This document shows positions 46,282-57,300 of a DNA stretch of 64,000 nt, in pieces. Source of the DNA: Heliopora coerulea (Eukaryota; Cnidaria; Anthozoa; Scleralcyonacea; Helioporidae); NCBI GenBank assembly GCA_030142905.1, contig JASJOG010000020.1:2766501-2830500 (forward strand), read 5' to 3'. Each line of letters begins with the position of its first letter. The first letter of the stretch is position 1. Made by a program: the position numbers and the translations under genes. The notes under the pieces were generated by a model. That model searched no databases and had not been told where the DNA came from. It saw only the letters and a program-made list of their open reading frames with translations.

Positions 46282-49200
46282 TCAGGTACATTTTTTCAGA
46301 AACTTCTTTTTAACCATAACATATGGTAGTCCCCATGAACCAAACTTGGAAGGCCAAAAACTCAGCTCAGACTTCAAGTCTTTGTGCTCTGAAAGGACAT
46401 AAAAATAACATCCTAACACACAACCAATATTTGAGCCAAGTAGGATGAAGATGTGCCAGCCACAGTGCAAGTAAGGGTAGGACACAGATTTCCACATGTC
46501 ACAGAGAAGTCGATCACTAAGCCACAGGAGAACTGCCAAGAACCACCACAATATTCCAATGTAGGTAAGTTTGGCCACTCTACTACTTTTACACCTGCAA
46601 CAGAAACAACTACACTATCAGTGTCTGAATGGCTGCCATGTTCATGGTCTCTTCACAAACAGTGATTCAACCAGAATTGGGTTCAGTGAAGTGATCCTCA
46701 AGAACAATCAGCAGCCATGGTCCCCCAGGATAATTGTGAAATTTTAAATTTGCAAGAAGGCCATTTCTGGCATTCTGGTGTTATGAAATAAAAGAACTTC
46801 CTGCATGTCAAATAAAACAGTCATATCTCTTTCTCCTATGATTTCTTGGCTTATTTAAATAATGGTAATTGTCATGTAGTTCAATCAGTAGCTAATCCTA
46901 CCAGGTAGCAATTGGTTAATAGTCATTAAAACAAATTAATTTTAATTATAATGATAAACAATTTGACATGGAAACAATGCAAATGGCTGGGTAATTTCTG
47001 TCTTGTGTTGACTTTTTTGCCTCATCAACGTGCTTGTATAACAAAATGATATTTTAACTAAACGTTCAATTGTAAATCAGGTATTGCTGGTCTCTCTAAT
47101 TCTACCGAATAGTATAGATGTCTGTCTCTAATTTTGAACCATGGGCTCTATAACCTATAACTGGTATAGTACTGTGCATGCAAGCTTCTTTCATTCATGG
47201 GGAAGGGAAAGGTTTCTTACCTCTCAAGTTCTTTCCATACCATTGGTACACCAGGAATACCAAGAAACATTAAAACAACTGAATTTGCAGCAGGATATAC
47301 AAAGCCAAGTAATGTTGTTATTACAGCCACAATGCTGACGGTGAATTTAAAAGCATTCCTAGAATAAACAAATTCAACATTTAATAGGTTCTTTTCTCAA
47401 CTTTTCCAATAAACATTTCATATTATTATCATATCGAGGGATTGTCATCCATTTCCATTATAGTCCCATGTCCAACAGAGCAAAACTGGGCCACAAATAT
47501 ATAATAGTTTAAAGTCAAATATAACTTAAGTCAAAAGCTTTATTAAGTCAGCTATGAGAAAGGGCATTAGCTAAGCCTTCTCTAATTTATGGAATAAAGT
47601 CTGTGTGTGATCAGCAATAACAGTACTGCAGGATAATTGGCAATGAACTAAATTTGTCACTTTTCCATCACATTAAGCAAAGTTAAGGGATTGGGAATTG
47701 CTGTACTTCCAAAGCATTTTATCAGCTCAGCTCCATGGCACAATTTCAATTGTTTAGGTGAAAGTTTGTGGAAATCAGTGATGCTGACCGCAGAGGTAGA
47801 TTTCATGGCTTTTAGCTTTATAGCAAATACTGGGAAGTTGAGAGTGAATTCTAACCTTGTTTTAAAAATTCCTGTAGACTGTATCATCCATTTAGGTGTC
47901 CACAGAGCATAACCAGCAAGTAACACCCACAAAATAGCCACTTCATCCAGTAACTGTCCAACGAGGCTGAGGGTTGCATGAAAGTAGGCTGAACTAGCTC
48001 CAATCACCATAATCAATACCCACACAATGTTAACACCACTACCAATGATGCAAGAATAATCTTGAAACAAATAACTAGAGAAGAAAATTGCATAAGTCAT
48101 TTGACAGTTCAAAACAGTAAAGTAAACCAAAGGCATGAAAAAGTCATGTCACTGGTACTTGAGCAAAAGGTTTTCCTCTCCAAACCAAATGCATTTTTCA
48201 GTGTTCAAGCCTTCAAGGGTATTCTAAGGCTTAATTTGGCCCACTTTTTGTGAGTTACAAACTTATAAAACCAATGCATGCCTTCCAGTTTCCAATAAAG
48301 TAAAATGACATAGTTTTGTTAATAGTACTGACTTGCACCCAGAGCTAATCCATTGGCACCTCCCTGCACCAGTTGCCCCGCATTTCTGCATAGATGCCTC
48401 CCCCCTCACAAAATTCATGCCCTTCCATTCCACAACACCAAAATCATGGTGAATCATTTTGTCTGGTACTGGTCAACAATGATACTAAATGAACAACCTG
48501 TCCCAGATCCCAGTATCTTGCATTCCCTGATAAAATGGTTACAGATAATTTGGAATGGAAATTGCAGAGATATGTTTTTCATAAGTTTTTAATAGTTGAG
48601 TCATCTGTTCTGTTTGTGGATTGTCATGTGTAACATATCAAAGCTTTCTTACATGTTTAATGGAGGGATTATAAAGTATACAATATTGCTGACCTAAAAA
48701 ATACAAAAAAATAAAAGGTGGTTACAATTTGGTCGCCTGTGCTCAGACATATACTTTAAGCACTTAAATAGGTGAGGAAGTCTACAGTATAAAAGGGAAC
48801 TGTTCTACTTTGCATAAATAATAGCCGATAAGTTGTGAATTACACCAAAGCTATGACGGACTCGAACGACCTCAACGTGCTACAACCTTTGGAATGACTG
48901 CACCTAGCCGGATAGCCTTTAACGGACAACTTATTAAGTTTCGCGAGTGAATAGTCAACTGACCTAAATTACTACCAGCCGAACTGCATTGTCAGGTGGA
49001 TAAGTTTTGCGGTAAATTCACCCTCGTTTGTTCATTACACTGCTAATGCTGTTCACTCGCAAGAAAAGTACCCGTCCGATAAAGCGATTCGTCTTCAAAG
49101 CTCAACTTTGTACAATCGGCCTACCTTAGAAAATAAATAAACAACTGAACAGTGCGTACTGTCAGCCGCTTGAAACAGGTTCTTTCTTTATAGTCCCTTA

Positions 49201-49300
49201 CCGTATTAAAAAACTCAGCAATGTAAGATGAAATAGCATAGTTCGGTTCACACCAATCCACATGTGCCGTCCCTCGATAAAAATGTACAGCTATTGACAT
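46282..49300 (-). CDS. ACER2: Alkaline ceramidase, ACER2-like, 5 exons
   Basis: Exons on the minus strand: 49300-49202, 48693-48653, 48074-47856, 47358-47221, 46594-46282; phases agree and give 269 residues (human ACER2 is 275). The product hydrolyses ceramides to sphingosine and fatty acid in Golgi/ER membranes. The N-terminal WCEPNYAISSYIAEFFNT matches the family's calcium-binding lip. Catalytic-site residues are present: Ser and His in SSAYFHATLS, Asp in LLDEVAILW, and the two zinc-binding histidines in YPYLHCGWHIFILL. Hydrophobic segments fit the seven-helix membrane fold. LPYV near the end matches the GVPYV of ACER2. The 13-codon exon at 48693-48653 (VSNIVYFIIPPLNM) is too short to show as an open frame but completes helix 1. 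ACER1 is a possible alternative; similarity looked highest to ACER2. The start codon is only 134 bp from an ISL2EU transposon end. Confidence 0.92.
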
Positions 49301-49434
49301 TGTGCGGAAACTACTCGACTTGCATTCAAGCTATCTAAAAGAAAAGTAGCTTACATAACCAAGCAACGCGTTATACACACGCGCCTTACTGTTACTGCTT
49401 TTAATTAAGAAAATCTGGAGTCACATGGGCGGTC

Positions 49435-49492
49435 CAGTTCCGCAAGTCATTCTTGTGGTACAGCGGTATCTGCGTGGAAATACACGAAAACG
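49435..49492 (+). repeat. ISL2EU left terminal inverted repeat
   Basis: About 45 well-conserved bases (CCGCAAGTCATTCTTGTGG, then TACAGCGGTATCTGCGTG) matching the inverted right end at 53848-53905; homology fades after about 57 bp. Confidence 0.9.
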
Positions 49493-49551
49493 AGGCACTT
49501 CAATTACTCTTTTTGTTGTGCTTTGGAAGAAAGATTTCAGCCTTCTTTATT

Positions 49552-51141
49552 ATGACGAGACACTGTATAGCGTATGGTTGTGTCAACAGTAGCAATAAAC
49601 CAGGATGTGCTGGATTATCTTGGCATTCTCTGCCTATCAAGAACAAAACATTACTTCGAACCTGGTTGATAAAAATCAAGCGAGAGAACGCTCCTGTCAC
49701 AAAGAATTCCTACTTATGCAGTGCTCATTTTTCTACAGAATGTTTCCAAAAAGCAATAGGTGGCAACGGAGTATATTTAAAACCTGGATCTATTCCTACC
49801 ATATTCAGTTTTAACCAAGAAAAGCCTTCGAGGAAAGCACCTCTCGATAGATCGCAGTCCGGGAAATCTACATGTAAACAAACATGTACCAGCCTTGCAG
49901 GCCTTGAGTTAAATGAAACGGAAAAACACGATGATATTTATCCATCACCACTTGAAAAAACAGACGAAAACAAATTCTACTGAAGAAATACTTGACGAAG
50001 AATCACATCCAGTGGAACACGAACTTACTGACATCAGTCAGGAACACTCTGCACTAATTGCACAGCTCGAAGAGTCGCTCCAAGCAATGGAGGACAAACT
50101 AACATGTACAAAAGAACTTCTTGAACGCCGCATTGCTGGACTTGAAGGGGAGCTAAAAGAGGAAAGAGAAGCCAGAAGGAATTTGGAACAAAAGCTTTCG
50201 GAAAACGTTTTCAACATCAATAATATCAAGAGGAATGACAAACTTTTCAAATTTTATACTGGCTTTGAAAATTATGAAGTTTTCAGCATGCTACTCAACA
50301 TTCTTGGAAGAGAGGCAGCTTCTAAATTAGACTATAGCAACAAAGAATTACAAGGGATGGATTTAAAAGATAAACCAAGACCTGAACGGGCTCTTTCAGT
50401 GGAAGACGAATTCTTTCTCCTTTTATGTCGTTGTAAAGTTGGCCTACTCGAGGAAGATCTAGCTACTAGATTTAGAATATCCCAGAGCCTTGTAAGTAAA
50501 ATTATTACTACTTGGACCGAGTTTGTTTACTTCAGTTTCAAAGAGTTAGACATATTCCCAGATAAAGATGCCATAGAACTTCACAAACCTCAGTGCTTCA
50601 AAGATAAATACAAATGGACCACAGTTATTATTGATGCAACAGAGATCTATATTGAAAAGCCTAGCAACCCTGAAGTACAGCAGGTAACCTTCTCCAGCTA
50701 TAAGAACTAATACACTCAAGGCATTGATAGGTATCACCCCCAGTGGTAGTGTCTGTTTTGCATCACAACTGTATGGAGGATCAATATCAGATAAGGACAT
50801 CACTTTAAAGTCTGGATTTATTGAAAAGCTTCAAAGAGATGACGAGATCATGGCAGATAGAGGTTTTAATATACAAGAGATACCAGAAGTAGTTTACAAA
50901 GGTGTCAAGGTGAATGTTCCCCCATTCATGAATGAGTCTGGTCAATTCACTGAAAGTGAACTGTTAAAGACTTGGCAGGATTGCAATACTGAGAATCCAT
51001 GTTGCGAGGGCCATTGAACAAATCAAGAATTTTCATATTCTGGACTCCATTCCAGTTACATTGTGTAAAAATGGACTCATTGATATGATTCTTTTTATAT
51101 GTGCTATGTTCACCAATCTCTTACCTCCCCTTGTAAATTGA
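49552..51141 (+). pseudogene. THAP-domain DDE transposase, broken by three frameshifts
   Basis: The start chosen is the ATG of MTRHCIAYGC, the usual THAP start; the frame stays open upstream into the terminal repeat. THAP zinc finger: C-x4-C (CIAYGC), the W of GLSWHSLP, CSAHF (C-x2-H) and the closing LKPGSIPTIF box. A coiled-coil stretch (ALIAQLEESLQAMEDKL, about 60 residues) follows, then an HTH_4 region (LSVEDEFFLLLCRCKVGLLE) and a DDE_Tnp_4 domain: DATEIYIEKP with the first Asp and MADRGF with the second. The coding is split by a shift near 49970 (next to an A6 run), one at about 50708 (after SSYKN, about two bases lost) and one at about 50977. The third catalytic motif reads HVARAIE where relatives have HVERAIE, so the acidic residue is replaced by Ala. 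The open frames read past each break; no single product can be made. Confidence 0.85.
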
Positions 51142-51252
51142 CAACTTATACTTAACAACATTTTTTTATTTGAACAGTATTAATACTATGAAGATATCAT
51201 ATTCTGGATTTCATTTCAGTTACATTGTGTAAAAATGGACTAATTGAAATGC
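51030..51252 (+). repeat. Partial internal duplication after the transposase
   Basis: The stretch with CAGTTACATTGTGTAAAAATGG at 51030-51087 (the C-terminal coding of the transposase) is repeated at 51197-51252 with a few changes, about 167 bp downstream. This suggests a local tandem duplication in this copy or its ancestor. Confidence 0.75.
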
Positions 51253-51921
51253 AAACTTGAGCCTTTGCATGCACACATGCATGATCATTGACTGTTAAAA
51301 CCTTTTATTTTCACAGGATTGATACAAAAGTGCAAACATAACCATGATAGTACTATAATCATTAAGAATGCTTCTTTTGCATTACAGTATTTTTAATATT
51401 CAAGCTTCAACAGTTTACACAAAGTCTCCTGAGGATGGCTTGATGAGCCAAAAACAAACCTAATTTGCACAAAATCCTTTGTTTTTTTTTTAATTCAATT
51501 AAAACTATTTAGTACTAATTCATAGGTACAATGTTCTTTGTGGTTATATTATTTGCACTCTCTTTATTACCAAATTATGATAATCTTTCCTTCTCATTGT
51601 GAGACCTATGTGTAGTTCACATGCTAAACTTCTGCTTGTAAAAACAAAGACTAATTGGGCAATGTTCTTTGATGTTATTAGGTTTGGCTCACAAGAACTA
51701 TGTTTTTTAACATATTACTCACAAATGTTATAATATCTTTAAATCAAAGAAATATTATGATGACAGTGATTGTTACCAAATAAAGCATTTTTTATTTCTG
51801 GAGTAAACAAATATCACCTGTTATGCTTATACTGTATTTACAATATTTTGTGAGCCATTTAAATCCACTCTGCCCATTGTGTTAAACAGAACTTTACTAA
51901 AAACAGTTTTGATTCATACTG

Positions 51922-53491
51922 TTAAATTTCTCTCATAATTCTACCTAACCTTGGCAGACCAAGGGCAATTCTTGGGTAAGCAAGTTCAATTGTGATGTAC
52001 TTGTCATAAAACTTTTCAAGTTTGGGTACAACAATGTTAGCAAACTCTCTGCTCTTCTTCACACTGAATATTATGATATCTTTCAGATCAGAATGAACTA
52101 AATCTGCATATTCATATTCCATACAATAAAGTTGTTGCTGGACTTGATACAAGTACTGGTGTTTTTCATTTAAAACTAGGTTACCAAATTGCATTTCACA
52201 GATTCCTCTCTTACAGACTGCTTGTGCGAGTGGTATTTCCCCAGGGAATATTCTCTTTATTTCTAGTAGACATCTTTTGAAAACTTCTCCATCAGGGGAT
52301 GCACCTAGGAAGGGTTGGGTGGATGAAATTATGAATCCCACTTTATGTACTTTGCAACCTAGTTTGTCTTCATATAGTTTCAAAATTTTTCTTTCATCCT
52401 CAAGTCCCTGTCTCATTTTTTGAGTCTGGAAATTTGTCTTGTAATGTAGAATCTCACTGATGGCTTTAGTGGGGCTGGTTGTGGGTTTTTAAAGGGCCCT
52501 TTTACACTTGGAAGCTGTCATACGATATTTTCTGTAATGATTCCAAAGCTTTATCTTACTTTGCTGTTGTGTTTTGTTGCTAATCATGTTCCTTTCATCA
52601 TCACTGACAAACAAATTTTGTTTTACTTTTTCTGCTCTATGGTAAATTTCATTGATGCAAATTGGTTGAGCTTTTGGTGGAGAGATGATGTGTTCAACAG
52701 TCTTAGGCTTATCACTTGACATTATCTTTGAAAAACCACAATCCAAGGAAATACTGTTGATATTACCTAGGAGGACTTTATTTGCTGTTGATGGTTTAGA
52801 TTCTCTGAATGCAGGCAATCTGGGATCCTGAAGTTCTCTTGGTTTTTTTGAATCTTTTCCATATACTTTTTTACTAAAATCTATTTCATACACAGAGCTT
52901 GAATCCAATTTTCTTTTCCTTGGCTGATTCCAAGTCTGCAGTCTGCCAGTACATGTTTGGTAGTCTCTATTACTACTGCCAGTTCTAACAACTTCTTCTA
53001 AGGCATAACGTATTGCTGCAATTTGCTTACAAGAAGCAAAAGGTGCTTTCCCTGCTGGACAGGGATTACAGCTTGCAAAAGTAATTTCTCCTGCACCTTT
53101 ACCAGATTTAGCCACAGAAAGACAAATTTTGTACTTGAGATTTTTTTTCATTTCAGGTAAGCATTCGCATTTTATATGAAACAGGTTTGCATCTTCATCT
53201 AAAGCAACTTCAATTTTTTGAACATGTTCATGTTTGAAAAGACCGAATGCCTTACTGTTGAAATTCTTGTAGTCTGTTTCCTTTATTGTCACATGCTTTT
53301 CGTTCGATAAAATAATTCATCATATTTTCAATAGTAAACAAAGGAAAGTTTTCCCGAACTTGTAAGATAGGCTGCCAGTTTGCTGCTTGTGGGAATTCTG
53401 GCAGGTTTTCGGCGAATTGGCAAGAATGATGCATTGGAAATGTCAGGTCGAAGGTGTTTATATTTGTCAATAAAATCGTTCTCCCAGCCAT
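51922..53491 (-). pseudogene. YqaJ-type nuclease of the ISL2EU transposon, with SWIM-like zinc finger
   Basis: Minus-strand reading order: 53491-53252 (N-terminal ENLPEF region), 53292-52489 (SWIM-like finger: CECLPEM, then CNPCPAGKAPFASCKQIAA), and 52416-51922 (YqaJ/lambda exonuclease fold). The nuclease part has the PD-(D/E)xK signature: PFLGASPDGEV, LLEIKR and the Q-rich YLYQVQQQLYC helix. The two large segments are in the same frame, separated by one TAA codon (about 52489) after KCKRAL; the first and second are in different frames (break near 53270). The YqaJ gene is a regular partner in ISL2EU elements; its role in transposition is not established. Confidence 0.82.
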
Positions 53492-53847
53492 TCTTCAAGT
53501 AGCTTATAACTCTGAGAAGAGAATAAAGCTACGTGAGAAAATCATTCCTACTTGATAAAAAAAATCGAAGTGAGATTACTGTAAACACTAGTACTTTTTA
53601 ATACCTGAAGACAAGCTCGCGTTTGGTTCCAGCCGTCGAAGCACTTCCATCTTTAGCCGTTCCAGTGCGGTAAGAAAGCCAAAATCGTGTGACCCTTAGT
53701 GAGATGACGTGGACAGTTTCCATTTAGCAATTGTAGTTTCTCTTCATTGGTGAAAAAAGCCGATTTCGAAGAAGAAGCCATATCACCGTAATTCCTTGAC
53801 AAGATAGCAGTACTTTTTCTTGTACTTTGTTTATCGCCCGATAGTCT

Positions 53848-53905
53848 CGTTACCGCGTATTTTCACGCAGATACCGCTGTACCACAAGAATGACTTGCGG
53901 GACTG
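53848..53905 (-). repeat. ISL2EU right terminal inverted repeat
   Basis: Inverted partner of 49435-49492 (AAGAATGACTTGCGGGACTG at its outer end). Confidence 0.9.
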
Positions 53906-54333
53906 TAATAACAGCTATTATGATAAACACCTGCGTCAATATTTGGGACACTGCTCTATGTGTGTCCCACAATCCTATACAGCATTATACAACAAAAACC
54001 CCATGTCCCGGACAAATACTATTTACCAGTTCTCTCAGGTGCTTCACATCAATATTTCGCATCAACTAGTACTGGTTGGACTTCGGTTAAATTTAACTTA
54101 CTAATATTTATGCTGTTACAGTCTTTTAGATTTATTTACAAACAAAACATGCTATCATAAAACGCTACTTCGCGATAGTTTTTAATTTTAGCAGCCATGT
54201 TCCAATCTTATGGTACTAACTCCTTTTGAAGGATGTTATGTATCGAAAATTTCCCGCGGAAACCTTTGGTAAAGTCACCTGCGGGTGTGTTTGTCTACAG
54301 TTATGTTAGAGATTTTCGGATTCCTTTCCCGCT
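53906..54333. promoter_or_regulatory. LRRC61 promoter side of a former bidirectional promoter
   Basis: Without the ISL2EU insertion, ACER2 (ATG at 49300) and LRRC61 (ATG at 54334) would be about 560 bp apart head to head. This 428-bp part and 49301-49434 are the remaining halves. Transcription start sites cannot be read directly; no TATA box is obvious. Confidence 0.5.
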
Positions 54334-57300
54334 ATGACTGCAGGTAATTCTTCCTGGTTTTTACTTACAGTGAACAAGTCATTTATTGTTGAGAGTGCCG
54401 GGATATTTAAAACTTGCCCCCTGTCAAGAGACTACAATACTTATATGATTACATTTTTATGTCAACTTGTTTTGTGTGAAAGATGATGAAAAATTGAGTT
54501 TATCTGCAGTCACTGGTTGTTTTGATTTTTGGTAGATTGCATAATCAGTAAAGAGCTGTTGAAGAAAGTCACTGGTGAATTTGATTTAGCCAGTATAACC
54601 AAGCTGAATGTTAGAGAGCTGGGTATGTATGTGGTGTGTGGTGAAGCTGTGAAGGCCAAACCATGTGAGAGTACCCTAACCCAAATTTTAAATCCAGATT
54701 CCAGAGTTGTAGCTGGCAATCTTTCTTTATGTTGCACAAAAATTGAAAAGCTACCATATTTTTTAAGGTTCTATAGTTTATTACTGATTTTTTTTTTACT
54801 GAGAGGAGACAGAGCTGATGGTCAGAGGATGACCATGAGAGGGTGATCTCACACTCAAAGGTACCACTGAGCAGAAGGTTTTTAGGCAAATCATAGGCCA
54901 CCTAATTTGAACCTGACTGATTCAAATGTTCAATGGAGCATTTATATTATGTAATTTTTGTTGCAGTTATAGATTGCTCCATGCAAGCTTCTGGACAATT
55001 AAATTATGGGTTGACAATTTGGATTAATTCTAAAATGTTTGCACATTGCTTTCAGGGAATTTTTTGCCAACTTTTAACTCTAATATTGCATTTAGTCAAT
55101 TCTATCCATAAAGTTTACTTTTGGCCATTGCTACAGATGTTATGTTTATCCAATTGCCTTGGAGTATGGTACCAAAATGAATGCCTCTGCCAGTACATTC
55201 AAACATGGTACCTGTACATTGGGTGTTGGTCTTGCAATTCAACTTTCCTGTATATACATTGATTGCCAATAAAGCTTTTTCTTTGTGCTTTTAGGCATAT
55301 CAAAGCTTGGTGTTATTGGAAAATGTAGTGGTTTGATGCACTTGGATCTGTCAGGAAACAGAATCTCTGATGTTCGTTCACTTGGTAATTGATGAACTTA
55401 CTAGGTTGAAATAGTTGGTTCTGGCCATGTTTGTGCACCTGGTTGTTGATGAATTTACAAGTTTTGAATTAGTTTATGAAGAAATATGGAAAATGTTTAT
55501 TTTTTGTTACACCAGTCTTAATTATGTCATTAAATTTGTTCTGGATGTACAAAAGTATTTTCCTTTCACCTTTTCAAGCATTTTACTGTGCTTCATGTTA
55601 GTTTCTCGCAACATGGCTTAAAACCTCACAACATAATGTAAATTAGTCTTACAGGATAATGTCAGTGATGACCATGTATTATAAAGTATCACCTTACAAC
55701 AAAGTGTTTTACCATTCAATGTTTTGTAAATTTTTAAACCATTGGAAAATACCTATAAAAATGTCTGAATATTGCAAAAGGTCTTTAGAAAGCACACTAC
55801 CCAATGAGTTAACCATTGATGCCATACAACACACAATATCTAGTTTCAATCAGAAAACACTTAATGTGCAGTACAAAGTAAGGTAAAACTTTATTTTACC
55901 ATCATGGTAGTTTGTTCAGCTAAATTTGATTTCCAGGAAGGCATGTGGTTTAAAATTATATACAGATCAGCTAGCTTAACTTCTGACAAATGATTAATAA
56001 CAAGTGTATTATGGTATAATAAAATGTTGCACATTTCACAAAGCAGTCAACTATGTACGGCACATGCAGTCCATGACTGTTCAAGTTTTCTACTGAACCC
56101 ATCTTGAACTTTGTAGCACCAAAATTTAATAAATGTGAACATGCAGTTGGACAGCAAAATTTTTTATTTTTCCAAAATCTTGGGAGATGTACATTGTAGT
56201 GTAATAGTTGCCAAAGTGGTAGCTGTTGAAATGAGAAACATAATATTGTTACTGTCAATTATACTGCATGTCCAGCTTTTGCTGGATTGATGTTGTGACC
56301 TTCCTGGCTTGATTGAAGTACAACAGTGAATCTGATTTAAGTGTCATTATTCTTTTTTTAGAACTTCTTAAGAAGTTGACCACTCTGGATTTATCTTGCA
56401 ATAGGATTACATCATTAGGCAAGTTGAAATCTCAGGACATGTGTACATGATTGGCTACATGTGAACCATTGAGGGGTACTAATGTACATCAGAAAATTGT
56501 TCTGGCTAATGACAAACAATCTTCAGCTTAGTGGGATGCTTACCCTTTAGTGGGTCAAAATTTAGTATTGCCAATTTGATTTAGTTACTTTAACCGTCAT
56601 GAAGATTATCATTTTAGAGTGGTGTAACATGCAGTTTCTGTAGCAATTATTTTTTTAAGCACTGGCTAAACCTTTTTGGGGAGCAACCACCAGGAAATTA
56701 TAGTTTGTCAATAGAACTCTCACTGGCATCTCTCAATATGATTAATGTGGTCTACACCCTTTCCTCATCATACTCTCTGTCAATTGTAAAGTAACATGTT
56801 TTGTCATATCAGCATGTTTATATCTTTTTGAGGGAGAGTGTATAGTCAATTTCTAGCAATTGTCTTACAATTAAATTTTATCTAGTTGGTTTGGAAGGTT
56901 TGGAAAGTCTGAGGACATTAAACATTGCAGGAAACCTTATTACAAGGTACATTGCTTACCTGGATTTTTTTTTTAAATTACATGTATTATGTTAAAGTTT
57001 CCATTTCTTTGAGAATATAGCATTGTCTTATGTTTTTCTGCTGCAAATTTGTCTAGTGTTGATTCCTTGCAGCCTCTGGCTAACCTGGAATTCCTGGAAA
57101 ACCTTCATCTTAAAGATAAACTTAGAAACCTTTCTAATCCAGGTAGTGCACTTTCATTGTTATCATTGTTGCTGGATTTTATTTTCAGTTAGTAAGCCAA
57201 TGTAGTGTCATGTCTGTACACCATGTCCAGATATTAATCATCTCTTGAAGGCACAGGACCATTCTGGTCAGATTTAATCTGCAACTGTATTAAAAGTAAT

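Larger units (their letters stand above)
49435..53905. mobile_element. ISL2EU-type DNA transposon, two opposed genes, decayed
   Basis: The left end (49435 on: CAGTTCCGCAAGTCATTC) and the inverted right end (53905 back: CAGTCCCGCAAGTCATTC) match for about 45 bp with two or three mismatches, including TTGTGGTACAGCGGTATCTG, and weakly for another 12-15 bp. Between them lie a THAP-HTH-DDE transposase remnant on the plus strand and a YqaJ-nuclease gene remnant on the minus strand, tail to tail. This pair of genes is the hallmark of the ISL2EU (IS4EU) group of PIF/Harbinger-related elements. Both genes are broken, so the copy is non-functional. I could not define a target-site duplication next to either end (flanks GTC and TAA). 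It is inserted in the short head-to-head space between ACER2 and LRRC61. Confidence 0.88.
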
